DNA from: Yinghuangia sp051388915
GTDB taxonomy: Bacteria > Actinomycetota > Actinomycetes > Streptomycetales > Streptomycetaceae
NCBI RefSeq assembly: GCF_051388915.1
Contig: NZ_JBPKBH010000025.1
Span: forward strand, 86,595-150,594
Direction of reading: 5' to 3'
DNA: 64,000 nt
Under the pieces are notes generated by a model. That model saw only the letters and a list, made by a program, of their open reading frames with translations. It was not told the DNA's origin and did not search any database. The number at the start of each line of letters is the position of its first letter. The first letter of the stretch is position 1. Made by a program: the position numbers and the translations under genes. Of this stretch, positions 41,044 to 49,597 are shown in pieces.

Positions 41044-42651
41044 GTGTACACGCAGAGATTCCGCAGTCGACGCCGCCGGGGTGTCGGACGCTCCGGCAGG
41101 GTGCTTGTCGGCTTGGCGGCACTGGGCCTCGTGGTGAGCGGGTGCGGCGGCGGAGGTGACGACGGCAAGGGGACGGGGGGCTCCGGCTCGCAGCCTCCCG
41201 CCAAGTCCGGGGGCAAGCTCACGATGCTGGCGGTGCAGGATTCCGCCGCGCTTGATCCGTTCAGCGTCTCGAACGTCGCCCTCGCGGACGAACCCCGCAT
41301 GGCGGCCCTGTACGACCCGCTGTTCTACATCGACGCCAAGACGCACCAGGTCACAGCGCACCTGGGCGAGTCGATGACCACGTCGGACGGCGGTGCGACG
41401 TGGACGATCAAGCTGCGCCCCGGGGTGGTGTTCAGCGACGGCACGCCGCTCGACGCCGCCGCGGTGAAGCTCAACTACGACACGCACGCCAATCCGGCGA
41501 CCAGGTCGGTGCACATCGCCGTGGCGATGGGGTTCACGACCGAGGTCGTCGACAACGTGACCGTCAAGCTCACGGTCGCGGGCGCCCCCAATCCGAATCT
41601 GGACCGCGGCGTGGCGACCGAACTGACGTACATCATGGCCCCGTCGGCGATTGCCAAGGGGCCGGAGAAGTACCGGTCCGAGCCCGTCGGGGCGGGTCCG
41701 TTCGTGCTCAAGAACTGGGTGCGCGGCTCCGAGCAGACGTTCGAGCGCAATCCCAACTACTGGCAGAAGGACAAGGGCCTGCCGAAGCTCGACCAGCTCT
41801 CGATCAAGAACGTCGCCGACATCAAGCAGCAGTTCAACACGGTCAAGTCCGGACAGGCCGACCTCTTCCTCAGCTCCGACGGCAAGGTCCTGGAGCAGGC
41901 GAAGAACGATCTGAACCTGGTGGAGTTCGCGACCGACGGCGGTCAGATCATCCAGTTCAACCTGCGCAAGGCCCCGTTCGACGACGTCCGCGCACGGCGT
42001 GCCGTCACGCTGGCGCTGGACCCCGCCGACATCCCCAAGACGCTGAACAACGGCTACGTCCCGGCCAAGAGCGTCTTCAACGCCAACAGCCAGTTCGTGG
42101 ACCCCGCGGTGACGCAGCCGGCCCAGGACAAGGCCGAGGCGCAGCGCCTGTTCGACGAACTGGCGGCCGAGGGCAAGAAGGTCGACTTCGGCTACCTGAT
42201 CCCGCAGAACCCCTCGTCCGCGGCGGTCGCCGAGTACATGCAGAGCCGGCTCAAGGAGTTCTCGAACGTCTCGATGCGGATCGAGCCGCTGGAGATCGGC
42301 GCGTACATCGCCAAGTACGCGATCCAGCGCGACTACCAGGCCACGCTGACCCAGATCTGGGCCGTCGACCCCGAGCCGATGCTGTACGGCTACTGGTACT
42401 CGCAGAGCCCGTTCAACCTCAGCGGCTGGTCGAACGCCCAAGCGGACGCCGCGCTCAACGCGGGCCGCGGCAGCACCGATCCCGCCGTGCGGAAGCAGGC
42501 CTACTCGGAGCTCCAGAAGGCGCTGGTCACCGACGTGCCGCTGTGGGCGTACGCCGAGTCTCTCACCGGCGCCATCTGCAACGACAAGGTGACCGGGATC
42601 GAGCACTACAACGCCGGCAACATCTTCATGGACCGCCTCGGCCTCAAGTAG
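41044..42651 (+). CDS. ABC-type solute-binding lipoprotein (SBP_bac_5), paralogue of 27202
   Basis: A 535-residue extracellular binding protein. The signal peptide has RSRRRRG, then a hydrophobic stretch and the lipobox VVSGC with lipidated Cys34. The mature part is collinear with the protein at 27202 (shared QDS..LDPF..SNVALADEPR, LYDPLFY, NPNYWQKDKGLPKLD, DDVRARRA and SRL segments). I estimate clearly more than half of positions identical by eye. GTG 41044 follows GGAGG by 8 bases; the longer in-frame extension upstream is non-coding in composition. Again no permease or ATPase gene is nearby. It ends just before a hairpin that coincides with the assembly gap. Confidence 0.92.
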   Translation: MYTQRFRSRRRRGVGRSGRVLVGLAALGLVVSGCGGGGDDGKGTGGSGSQPPAKSGGKLTMLAVQDSAALDPFSVSNVALADEPRMAALYDPLFYIDAKTHQVTAHLGESMTTSDGGATWTIKLRPGVVFSDGTPLDAAAVKLNYDTHANPATRSVHIAVAMGFTTEVVDNVTVKLTVAGAPNPNLDRGVATELTYIMAPSAIAKGPEKYRSEPVGAGPFVLKNWVRGSEQTFERNPNYWQKDKGLPKLDQLSIKNVADIKQQFNTVKSGQADLFLSSDGKVLEQAKNDLNLVEFATDGGQIIQFNLRKAPFDDVRARRAVTLALDPADIPKTLNNGYVPAKSVFNANSQFVDPAVTQPAQDKAEAQRLFDELAAEGKKVDFGYLIPQNPSSAAVAEYMQSRLKEFSNVSMRIEPLEIGAYIAKYAIQRDYQATLTQIWAVDPEPMLYGYWYSQSPFNLSGWSNAQADAALNAGRGSTDPAVRKQAYSELQKALVTDVPLWAYAESLTGAICNDKVTGIEHYNAGNIFMDRLGLK

Positions 42652-42669
42652 AGCCCGGCCGAGCGCGAG

Positions 42670-42824
42670 GAAGTGCCGCCGNNNNNNNNNNNNNNNNNNN
42701 NNNNNNNNNNNNNNNNNNNNNNNNNNNNNNNNNNNNNNNNNNNNNNNNNNNNNNNNNNNNNNNNNNNNNNNNNNNNNNNNNNNNNNNNNNNNNNNNNNNC
42801 GTCCTGTCAGGACGGCGGCACTTC
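42670..42824. terminator. Terminator hairpin split by an assembly gap
   Basis: The 12 bases left of the gap (GAAGTGCCGCCG, 42670-42681) are the reverse complement of 42813-42824. CGTCCTG-T-CAGGACG (42800-42814) lies directly right of the gap. Joined with a 2-base overlap they would form one 17-bp perfect hairpin, a natural terminator between the convergent genes ending at 42651 and 42836. Confidence 0.65.
42682..42799. other. Assembly gap (118 N)
   Basis: A run of 118 undetermined bases. The flanks form a hairpin, so the true missing length may be close to zero. No gene is likely to be lost. Confidence 0.95.
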
Positions 42825-42835
42825 GGCCGTGGATC

Positions 42836-43810
42836 TCAGCCTCGCGGAGCCAACGCCAGCGCGTCCGCGACGTGGTCCGAGCCGGTGCCCGCGTCGATCA
42901 GCCAGACGACCGGGACGGTGACGCCGCTGTCGACGTAGCGGCGGATCGCGGCCCGGCACTCGTCCGGCGAGCCGTGCACGAGCAGTTCGTCGACGACGGA
43001 GTCCGGGACGGCCGCCAGAGCGGCGCGTCGGTCCCCGGCGTTCCAGGCGTCCCACATCGGCTGGAGGGCGTCGGAACGGCCCAGCCAGCGCTGGTAGGCG
43101 GCGTATCCGGGCACGTTCAGGTATGCGGTGACCATGCGGCGGAAGGCCGTCCGGGCGGCGTCGGCGTCCTCCGTGGGGCAGACGAAGATCCGGCAGACGA
43201 TTTCCTTGCCGGGGCCGCCTTCGTGGACGTACGGGACGACCTGCTTGACGTCCTCGGCCGAGAGCCAGTTCAGGATCGCGCCGTCGGCCTCGCGGCCGGC
43301 CAGGCGCAGCATGCCCTCGCGCAGTGCCGCCAGGTAGATGGGCGGAGGCGTGCGGGGCGCACGCGCCAGTCGGAATCCGTCCACCGTGAAGGTCTCGTAC
43401 GCCTCTGCGACCCGCTCCCCCGCGAGTGCGGCGCGCAGGAATCGCACGGTGTCGCGCACCCGCTGGTACGGCCGCTCGTACGCGATGCCGTTCCAGTTGC
43501 CCACGATGGGGCGGGATGCGGCTCCGATGCCCAAGTGGAAGCGCCCGGGCGCGAGTTCGGCCATCGCGGCGGCCGTCATCGCCAGGGTTGCCGGGCCGCG
43601 GGTGTACGGGGAGACGATGGCCGTGCCCAGGTGTGCCTCGGGTGCGCCCACGGCGGCGAGGCTGAGCGGGGTGAAGCCGTCCAGGCCGTCGACTTCGATG
43701 CTCCAGATGTCGGTGTACCCGGCGGCCGCGAGTTCGCGGGCTATCGCGGGGTGGTCCGGCAGCGGTGCGGGGAACGGCATGGTGATGCCGTGGCGGAGCG
43801 GGCGTTGCAT
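42836..43810 (-). CDS. LLM-class (luciferase-like) F420/FMN-dependent oxidoreductase
   Basis: A 324-residue member of the luciferase-like family, distinct from that at 28920. It has RHGITMPFPAPLPDHPAIARELAAAGYTDIWSIEVDGLDGF, GTAIVSPYTRGPATLAMTAAAMAELAPGRFHLGIGAAS (the signature) and PPPIYLAALREGMLRLAGREADGAILNW. The C-terminal segment SPDECRAAIRRYVDSGVT is typical of F420-dependent subgroups. ATG 43810 has AAAGGA 10 bases upstream. It ends the operon that starts at 47998, 32 bp after the ACAD at 43843. It probably reduces or oxidises a ring carbonyl/enone, but this is inference. Confidence 0.88.
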   Translation of the reverse strand: MQRPLRHGITMPFPAPLPDHPAIARELAAAGYTDIWSIEVDGLDGFTPLSLAAVGAPEAHLGTAIVSPYTRGPATLAMTAAAMAELAPGRFHLGIGAASRPIVGNWNGIAYERPYQRVRDTVRFLRAALAGERVAEAYETFTVDGFRLARAPRTPPPIYLAALREGMLRLAGREADGAILNWLSAEDVKQVVPYVHEGGPGKEIVCRIFVCPTEDADAARTAFRRMVTAYLNVPGYAAYQRWLGRSDALQPMWDAWNAGDRRAALAAVPDSVVDELLVHGSPDECRAAIRRYVDSGVTVPVVWLIDAGTGSDHVADALALAPRG

Positions 43811-43842
43811 GGTGTCGGGTTCCTTTCCGGCGGGCCGGGCGG

Positions 43843-44850
43843 TCAGCGGGTGAGCTCGTCCCAGACGACCGACTCGCCCTGCTCCAGGGCGAGTTTCCCG
43901 AGGTACTCGGCGCTGTGTGCCTCGGCGCCGACCTCGCCGGGCCAGGCCCACAGGCGCTTGGTGTGGTGGTGCAGCGGATATTCGCGGGTGACGCCCATCG
44001 CGCCGTGCAGTTGATGTGCGGTCCGCGCACAGGTGGCCGCGGTCTCCGAGGCGATCACCGCCGCCGCGGCCGCCGCGGCGATCCCGCGGCGATCGGGCTC
44101 CGCCCCTTCGCCGAGCACATCCGCGGCGCGCTCCACCGCGGCGTCGAGCTGGACAAGTGCCACCTTCATGGACGCGAGTGACGCGGCGACGGCGGGAATG
44201 CGCGCCAGCGGCTTCCCGAACTGCTCGCGCTGCATGACGTATTCGCGGGTGAGCCGGTACGCCCCCTCGGCCGCCCCGGCAATGGCCGCGGCCCGCAGCA
44301 ACGCGTGGCGCGCGCGCGTCTCGGCCATCGCCGGCGCGCCCTTGACCGGGCGGCCGACCGTGCCGCGGATCTTGAGCGTGTCGCGCGGTTCGCCGGCCAG
44401 GTTGGTCCCGTGCTCGACCTCGACGTCGGAGGACGCCAGGTCCAGATACGTGGCGGCGCCTCTGCCGTCGAAGAGCACCACGCCGTCCGCTCCGCGCAGC
44501 CACGCCACCGCGGGGATGCGGAGTTCGGACAGGTCTGCGCCGTAGCCGCCGTCGATGTGGAAGGCGATGCGGACGCGGTCCGACACGTCGCGGTCCCCGG
44601 ACAGCACCCAGGCGGACAAGGCGGCCTCGGCCACGGGCAGGCCGCAGGCGTGCAGGCCGAGTGTCCGTACGACGGTGACCAGTTCCCGAAGGTCGCCGCC
44701 CGATCCGCCCCGGGACTCGTCGACACCCACGAGAGTCAGGCCGAGTCCTCGCAGGGTGTCCCAGAGCCGGTCCGACGAGCGCTCCGCGAGAGGAGTGTCG
44801 TCGACGATGCCGGATACCAGGCGCCGCAGTTCGTCGCGGTCGTCACTCAT
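43843..44850 (-). CDS. Acyl-CoA dehydrogenase, short (beta-type) subunit
   Basis: A 335-residue ACAD with a compressed N-terminal half and a typical C-terminal helical domain: LTREYVMQREQFGKPLARIPAVAASLASMKV, then TAHQLHGAMGVTREYPLHHHTKRLWAW. The flavin loop motif is missing, so it resembles the gene at 21284 and should pair with the upstream subunit. Its ATG overlaps that gene's stop (ATGA), which supports equal expression of the two subunits. Confidence 0.88.
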   Translation of the reverse strand: MSDDRDELRRLVSGIVDDTPLAERSSDRLWDTLRGLGLTLVGVDESRGGSGGDLRELVTVVRTLGLHACGLPVAEAALSAWVLSGDRDVSDRVRIAFHIDGGYGADLSELRIPAVAWLRGADGVVLFDGRGAATYLDLASSDVEVEHGTNLAGEPRDTLKIRGTVGRPVKGAPAMAETRARHALLRAAAIAGAAEGAYRLTREYVMQREQFGKPLARIPAVAASLASMKVALVQLDAAVERAADVLGEGAEPDRRGIAAAAAAAVIASETAATCARTAHQLHGAMGVTREYPLHHHTKRLWAWPGEVGAEAHSAEYLGKLALEQGESVVWDELTR

Positions 44851-45950
44851 GAGCGGGTCTCCTGCTTCGCGATGATCGACAGCAATACGTCGGCGGCGCC
44901 GCCGCGGATCGTGAAGCCCGGGGACGCCAGCAGGGCGTCTCCCCAGGCCGCGGTCAGCCCGGATCGGTCGGCACGGCACGCCTGCCGGGCGAAGCCGATG
45001 ACGTCGTTCTCGAACGCGTTGCCCAGGTATTTCAACGTGGCGGCGTCGACGATCGGCGCAGCTCCGGCGTCCAGGCTCGCGGCCACGTTCCAGGCCAGTC
45101 GGCGCAGCGTCGCAAGCCGGGCCACGAGCCGCCCGACGGCCGCCCGGTCCTCCGGCCCCGCGTGGTCGAGGACGAGCGCGAAGAGGGGGTACGTCGACAG
45201 GAACCGCTCGGGTCCGCCGCGTTCGAAGGAGAGTTGCTCGGTGACCTGCTTCCAGGCGCCGCCGACCGTGCCGAGCACCCGGTGGGCCGGGACGAGGACG
45301 TCGGTGAAGGTCACCTCGTTGAAGTGGTGCTCCCCCGCGAGGTCCACGATGGGAGCGACCTGGATGCCCGGGGTGTCCATGTCGACGATGAACTCGGTGA
45401 GGCCTTCGTGCTTGCGTTCTCCGCGTTCGGTGCGGGCCAGGAGGTAGATGTGGGTGGCGTGGTGGGCGCCGGTGGTCCAGATCTTGCGGCCGTTGACGCG
45501 CCATCCTCCGTCCGCCGGAACGGCCGTGGTGCGCACCGCGGCGAGGTCGGAACCCGCGTCGGGCTCGCTCATCCCGAGGCAGAAGACGAACCGGGCCGCG
45601 GCGATCCCCGGCAGAATCTCCTTGCGCAGCTCCGGGGTTCCGTGTCGGAGCACGGCCGGACCGATCTGACGGTCCCCGATCCAGTGCGCGGCGACGGGCG
45701 CTCCGGCACGCAGCAGTTCCTCGTTGACGGCCAGCCGGGCGAGTTGTCCCCGCCCCTGGCCGCCGTACTCCTGCGGCCAGGTGAGGCCCGTCAGGCCCCG
45801 GCCGGCGAGTTCCCTGCTGAACTCCGGGTCGAAGCCCCGCATCCAGTTGTCACTGCGCGGTTCGTACCGGCCCGCGCCGCGCCACCCGTCGACGAGGACG
45901 CGGACCTCTCGGCGCAACTCCACCAGTTCGGAGGCGTCTTGGGCAGTCAT
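44847..45950 (-). CDS. Acyl-CoA dehydrogenase, FAD-loop-containing (alpha-type) subunit
   Basis: A 367-residue ACAD with the flavin/substrate loop CLGMSEPDAGSDLAAVRTTA (about residues 124-143), VNGRKIWTTGAHHATHIYLLART and FTDVLVPAHRVLG. The C-terminus ends SPGFTIRGGAADVLLSIIAKQ, where the usual YEGT Glu is replaced (IRGGA). That is again the heteromeric pattern seen in the pair at 21284/22315. ATG 45950 follows GGAGG by 5 bases, 10 bp after the crotonase stop. Confidence 0.9.
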   Translation of the reverse strand: MTAQDASELVELRREVRVLVDGWRGAGRYEPRSDNWMRGFDPEFSRELAGRGLTGLTWPQEYGGQGRGQLARLAVNEELLRAGAPVAAHWIGDRQIGPAVLRHGTPELRKEILPGIAAARFVFCLGMSEPDAGSDLAAVRTTAVPADGGWRVNGRKIWTTGAHHATHIYLLARTERGERKHEGLTEFIVDMDTPGIQVAPIVDLAGEHHFNEVTFTDVLVPAHRVLGTVGGAWKQVTEQLSFERGGPERFLSTYPLFALVLDHAGPEDRAAVGRLVARLATLRRLAWNVAASLDAGAAPIVDAATLKYLGNAFENDVIGFARQACRADRSGLTAAWGDALLASPGFTIRGGAADVLLSIIAKQETRS

Positions 45951-45960
45951 CGTCGCCTCC

Positions 45961-46782
45961 TCAGCGGCCGGTGTAGGTGCCGGGCCGCTTCTCGCGGAAG
46001 GCCGCCATCGCCTCCTGCGAGTCCCGCGTGGCGGTGACCACGGCCTGGTGGGACGAGATCAGGTCGAGCGCGGTCCGCAGGTCGTGGCGCTCGCCCTCGC
46101 GTACCGCCCGCTTGATCAACTGCATGGCGACCGGCGGCTGGGCGGCGAGGCGGCGGGCGAACGTCTCCACCGCATCGCGTAGTTCGTCGTCCGGGTGGAC
46201 GGCGCTGACGAGCCCCATGGCGAGTGCTTCCGCGGAGTCCACGAAGTCGCCGGTCCACAGCAGGCGCAACGCCGTGGCGGTTCCGACGATGCGCGGCAGG
46301 TACCAGCAGCCGCCGTCGCCCGGCACCAGCCCCACCCGGATGTAGCCCTCGCTGAAGCGGGCCGACGCCCCGGCGATCCGGATGTCCGCCATCAGCGACA
46401 TGTCCATGCCCGCCCCGACCGCCACCCCGTTCACCGCGGCGATGTAGGGCTTGGTCAACGCCTCGGCGGCGAACGCCACCTGGTGGATGCGGTCGGTCAG
46501 CAGGCTCTTCTCCGCCCACGGGGTCCGCTCCCGTTCGCCGAAGGCGTCCAGGTCGACCCCTGAGCAGAAGGCGTCGCCCGCTCCGGTGACCACGACCACG
46601 CGTACCTCGGGGTCCTGCTGGGCGCTGCGCAGCGCGGCGGCCCAGGCGTCGGTCATCTCGATGGTGAAGGCGTTCTTGCGGTGCGGCCGGTTGAGCGTGA
46701 TGGTCGCGACGTGCCCGGCGACCGCGTAGTCGAGGTCGGGCGCGTGGTCGAGGTCGAGCGCGTCTGTGTCTGCGGGGCTCAC
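45961..46782 (-). CDS. Enoyl-CoA hydratase/isomerase (crotonase) family protein
   Basis: A 273-residue crotonase. It has HVATITLNRPHRKNAFTIEM, TGAGDAFCSGVDLDAFG (oxyanion hole), VNGVAVGAGMDMSLMADIRIAG and SEGYIRVGLVPGDGGCWYLPRIVG. The first classical Glu reads Asp (GAGMDMSL) and the second position is Tyr (EGYIRVG), with an Asp in PGDGG, similar to the crotonase at 10704. GTG 46782 is used, with GAAGGAG 10 bases upstream. It lies between the alcohol dehydrogenase (106 bp) and the ACAD pair (10 bp). Confidence 0.88.
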   Translation of the reverse strand: MSPADTDALDLDHAPDLDYAVAGHVATITLNRPHRKNAFTIEMTDAWAAALRSAQQDPEVRVVVVTGAGDAFCSGVDLDAFGERERTPWAEKSLLTDRIHQVAFAAEALTKPYIAAVNGVAVGAGMDMSLMADIRIAGASARFSEGYIRVGLVPGDGGCWYLPRIVGTATALRLLWTGDFVDSAEALAMGLVSAVHPDDELRDAVETFARRLAAQPPVAMQLIKRAVREGERHDLRTALDLISSHQAVVTATRDSQEAMAAFREKRPGTYTGR

Positions 46783-46888
46783 TGCGGTGTTTCTCCTTCT
46801 CGTGTGCTTTTCGGGCCCACGGGCCACTGCCGCCTCCGTCGGGCGACACCGCCTCCGTGCCCGTACGCGACAGGCCGTCGGCCGCCGT

Positions 46889-47998
46889 TCAGGGGACGAT
46901 GCTCACGCGGACGACCTCGCGCCGATCGGCGGCACCGAACGCCTCGTTGATGTCGGCGAGGGAGAACGCCGTGCTCTCCAGCCACCGCTTGGGCAGGGTC
47001 TCGTGCACCGCGTCGAGGAAGCGCAGGCTCCTGGCGAGCGCGTCGGGCTCGTAGAGCGAGACGCCGATGATGCTCTTGTTGGTCAGGGTGAGGCGTGACG
47101 GGTCGGCGGCGTACGTCTGCCCGTGGCCGATGTTGCCGACGCTGAGGTAGCGGCCGAAGCGGCCGAGCATCTTGACGCCCTCGTCGACCACGGCGGGAGA
47201 CCCGACCAGTTCGATGGCGACGTCCGCGCCGCCGTCGGTGAGTTGCTGCACGCGCTTGACCCGGGCCCGCTCGTCCGGCTCCGCGCTGATGTCCACGACG
47301 GCGTCCGCGCCCAGTTCACGGGCGAGTTCGAGGCGTTCCGCGACGGCGTCCACGACGACGATCCGCGAGGCGCCGCGCGCCTTGGCGAGGGCCGTGGCGT
47401 AGAGGCCGAGACCTCCTGCCCCCTGGATGACGACGCTCTCGCCCAGGGAGAGCTGCGCGCGGTCGAACGCCTGCATCACCTGCGAAAGCGCGCAGTTGAC
47501 GCCGCCGACGACCTCGTCGCTCAGGCTGTCCGGGACGGTGTACAGCAGTGCCCCTGCCGGGAGCAGGAAGTAGTCCGCGAAGCCGCCCACGTAGTACGGC
47601 GGTTCGGTGGAATCGCCGAGCATCGCCATGCTCATGCGTGCGCAGGCGGAACGCCTTCCGGCGACGCAGTACCGGCACACGTGGCAGGGGAAGAAGTAGG
47701 GGAAGACGACCCGCGTCCCGTCGACCAGCGCGGCGCCGGCGGTGTCGTGTGCGACGCCTTCTCCCAGTCCGGCGACGACGCCCACCATCTCGTGCCCCAG
47801 CACTGTGGGCAGTCTGCCTCCCAGCCCGCGGGTGTTGAACCGGCCGTGCCAGGCGTGCAGGTCGCTTCCGCACACGTTGGCACGCGTGACGCGGACGAGC
47901 ACTTCACCCGGGAGCAGTCCTCGCCCGGCGAGCGAGACCTCACGTAGCTCGAACGGCTCGTTCGGCGCGTTGAACTGGGCGATACGTCCTTCGTACAT
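46889..47998 (-). CDS. Zinc-dependent medium-chain alcohol dehydrogenase
   Basis: A 369-residue MDR enzyme. Catalytic zinc ligands are Cys43 (NVCGSDLHAWHG) and His69-Glu70 (LGHEMVG). The structural zinc site is Cys105, Cys108, Cys111 and Cys119. The NAD(P) motif is GAGGLGLYA, and an acidic residue after the second strand (VVVDA) favours NAD. ATG 47998 follows GGGA. First gene of the minus-strand operon down to 42836, divergent from the aldehyde dehydrogenase at 48172. The two could oxidise an alcohol to an acid in sequence. Confidence 0.92.
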   Translation of the reverse strand: MYEGRIAQFNAPNEPFELREVSLAGRGLLPGEVLVRVTRANVCGSDLHAWHGRFNTRGLGGRLPTVLGHEMVGVVAGLGEGVAHDTAGAALVDGTRVVFPYFFPCHVCRYCVAGRRSACARMSMAMLGDSTEPPYYVGGFADYFLLPAGALLYTVPDSLSDEVVGGVNCALSQVMQAFDRAQLSLGESVVIQGAGGLGLYATALAKARGASRIVVVDAVAERLELARELGADAVVDISAEPDERARVKRVQQLTDGGADVAIELVGSPAVVDEGVKMLGRFGRYLSVGNIGHGQTYAADPSRLTLTNKSIIGVSLYEPDALARSLRFLDAVHETLPKRWLESTAFSLADINEAFGAADRREVVRVSIVP

Positions 47999-48071
47999 GG
48001 TCGGGCTGTCCCTCCGGATCGCGCCGCGCGGCCGGACCGACGCGGTCCGCGGCGGCGGCCCTGCACTGACG

Positions 48072-48100
48072 AGATCTTGCTATTTCTGTACATGAAATAC
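48072..48100. promoter_or_regulatory. AGATCTTGCT element plus GTA-N7-TAC site
   Basis: AGATCTTGCT (48072-48081) matches the cores at 7540 and 54500. GTACATGAAATAC (48088-48100) is a GTA-N7-TAC site like 27126 and 30570. They lie 74-102 bp before the alcohol dehydrogenase and 72-100 bp before the aldehyde dehydrogenase, in the only AT-rich part of this divergent region. Confidence 0.5.
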
Positions 48101-48171
48101 ATCATCGACCTGACGGTACGTCAAGATCCGGGGACCGCGGCGCCGACCGACCCGGGAATCAGGAGAACACG

Positions 48172-49593
48172 ATGACCCTCCCTGACCTCTTGCCGATGTA
48201 CGTCGACGGCGCCTGGCACGCCGGCGCGGGCGACGGAATCCCGGTGGTCGACCCGACGACCGAGGAGGTCGTCGCCCACGCCCCACGCGGGTCCGCCTCC
48301 GACGCCGACAAGGCGGTGGCCGCGGCCCGCGCGGCGCAGAAGGACTGGAGCCGCGTTCCCCCGGCCGACCGGATCGCCGCGGTGGACGCCCTCCGCCGCG
48401 CTCTGGAGTCGCGGGCGGCGGATCTCACCGCTGCGGTGGTTCAGGACGTCGGCACCCCGCACCGCATCGCGGACAAGGTGCAGACGGCCCTCCCCCTGGC
48501 CGCGATCGGGGACTTCCTGGCAGCGGCCGTCGGCATCGAGGATCCGGTGCGTACCGGCAACTCGCTGGTGTTCCGCTCCCCCGTCGGCGTCGTCGCCGCC
48601 ATCACCCCGTGGAACTATCCACTGCTACAGACCGTGGGCAAGGTCGTCCCGGCTCTCCTCAGCGGGAGCACGGTGGTCCTCAAGCCCAGCGAGGTCGCTC
48701 CGCTGGTCCCGCAACTGCTGGCCGAGGCGGTCCACGAGGCGGGGCTTCCGCCCGGGGTCTTCAACATGGTCGGCGGCGTCGGGTCGGAGGTGGGCGCCGC
48801 CCTGGTGGCGCATGCCGACGTCGACATGGTGTCGTTCACGGGTTCGACGCAGGCCGGCGGGGCGGTCGCCGCCGCGGCCGGTCGGCGGATCAAGCGCGTC
48901 GCCCTGGAGCTCGGCGGCAAGTCGGCCGCCGTGGTGCTCGCGGGTGCCGAGTTGGAGCGGGCGGTCAAGGCCACGGTGGGCAACTGCCTGCTCAATTCCG
49001 GGCAGACGTGCCTCGCGACCACCCGGCTCGTCGTGCCGCGCGAGCGGTACGCCGAAGCCGTCGAGCTCGCCGCGGCCGCCGCGGCGCGGTTCACCCTCGG
49101 CGACCCGCGCGACCCCGCGACCAGGCAGGGTCCCCTGGTCTCCGCCGTCCAGCGGGACCGGGTGCGCGGCTTCATCGACCGTGCGGTGCGCGACGGCGCA
49201 CGCGTCGCGGTGGGCGGCAGCGCCGCGCCCGAGGGCCTCGGACGCGGGTACTTCGTGTCCCCCACGGTGGTCGCGGACGCGGACCCGGGCTCGGAGATCG
49301 CCCGGGAAGAGGTCTTCGGACCGGTCCTGGTGGTTCTCGCGCACGACGGCCCCGACGACGCGGTGCGGATCGCGAACGGGACGCCGTACGGCCTCTCCGG
49401 TGCGGTGTGGGGCCCGGACGAGGCCGCCGCGGTGGCGGTCGCCCGACGGATGCGCAGCGGGCAGGTCGATGTGAACGGGGGCGGCTTCAACACCGCGGCC
49501 CCGTTCGGGGGAATGAAGATGTCGGGCAGCGGGCGCGAGTTCGGGCGGCACGGCCTTGAGGAGTACTACGAGCTCCAGTCGCTCCAGCTGTAG
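48172..49593 (+). CDS. NAD(P)-dependent aldehyde dehydrogenase
   Basis: A 473-residue aldehyde dehydrogenase. The catalytic Glu246 is in ALELGGKSA and the nucleophile Cys280 in NSGQTCLATTR, 34 residues apart. ITPWNYPLLQTVGKVVPALLSGSTVVLKPSEVAP and EEVFGPVLVV are conserved, and the C-terminus has PFGGMKMSGSGREFGRHGLEEY. ATG 48172 follows AGGAG by 6 bases. Divergent from the alcohol dehydrogenase, and only 4 bp from the stop of the convergent GntR gene. Probably converts an aldehyde of the pathway to its acid. Confidence 0.93.
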   Translation: MTLPDLLPMYVDGAWHAGAGDGIPVVDPTTEEVVAHAPRGSASDADKAVAAARAAQKDWSRVPPADRIAAVDALRRALESRAADLTAAVVQDVGTPHRIADKVQTALPLAAIGDFLAAAVGIEDPVRTGNSLVFRSPVGVVAAITPWNYPLLQTVGKVVPALLSGSTVVLKPSEVAPLVPQLLAEAVHEAGLPPGVFNMVGGVGSEVGAALVAHADVDMVSFTGSTQAGGAVAAAAGRRIKRVALELGGKSAAVVLAGAELERAVKATVGNCLLNSGQTCLATTRLVVPRERYAEAVELAAAAAARFTLGDPRDPATRQGPLVSAVQRDRVRGFIDRAVRDGARVAVGGSAAPEGLGRGYFVSPTVVADADPGSEIAREEVFGPVLVVLAHDGPDDAVRIANGTPYGLSGAVWGPDEAAAVAVARRMRSGQVDVNGGGFNTAAPFGGMKMSGSGREFGRHGLEEYYELQSLQL

Positions 49594-49597
49594 TCGG

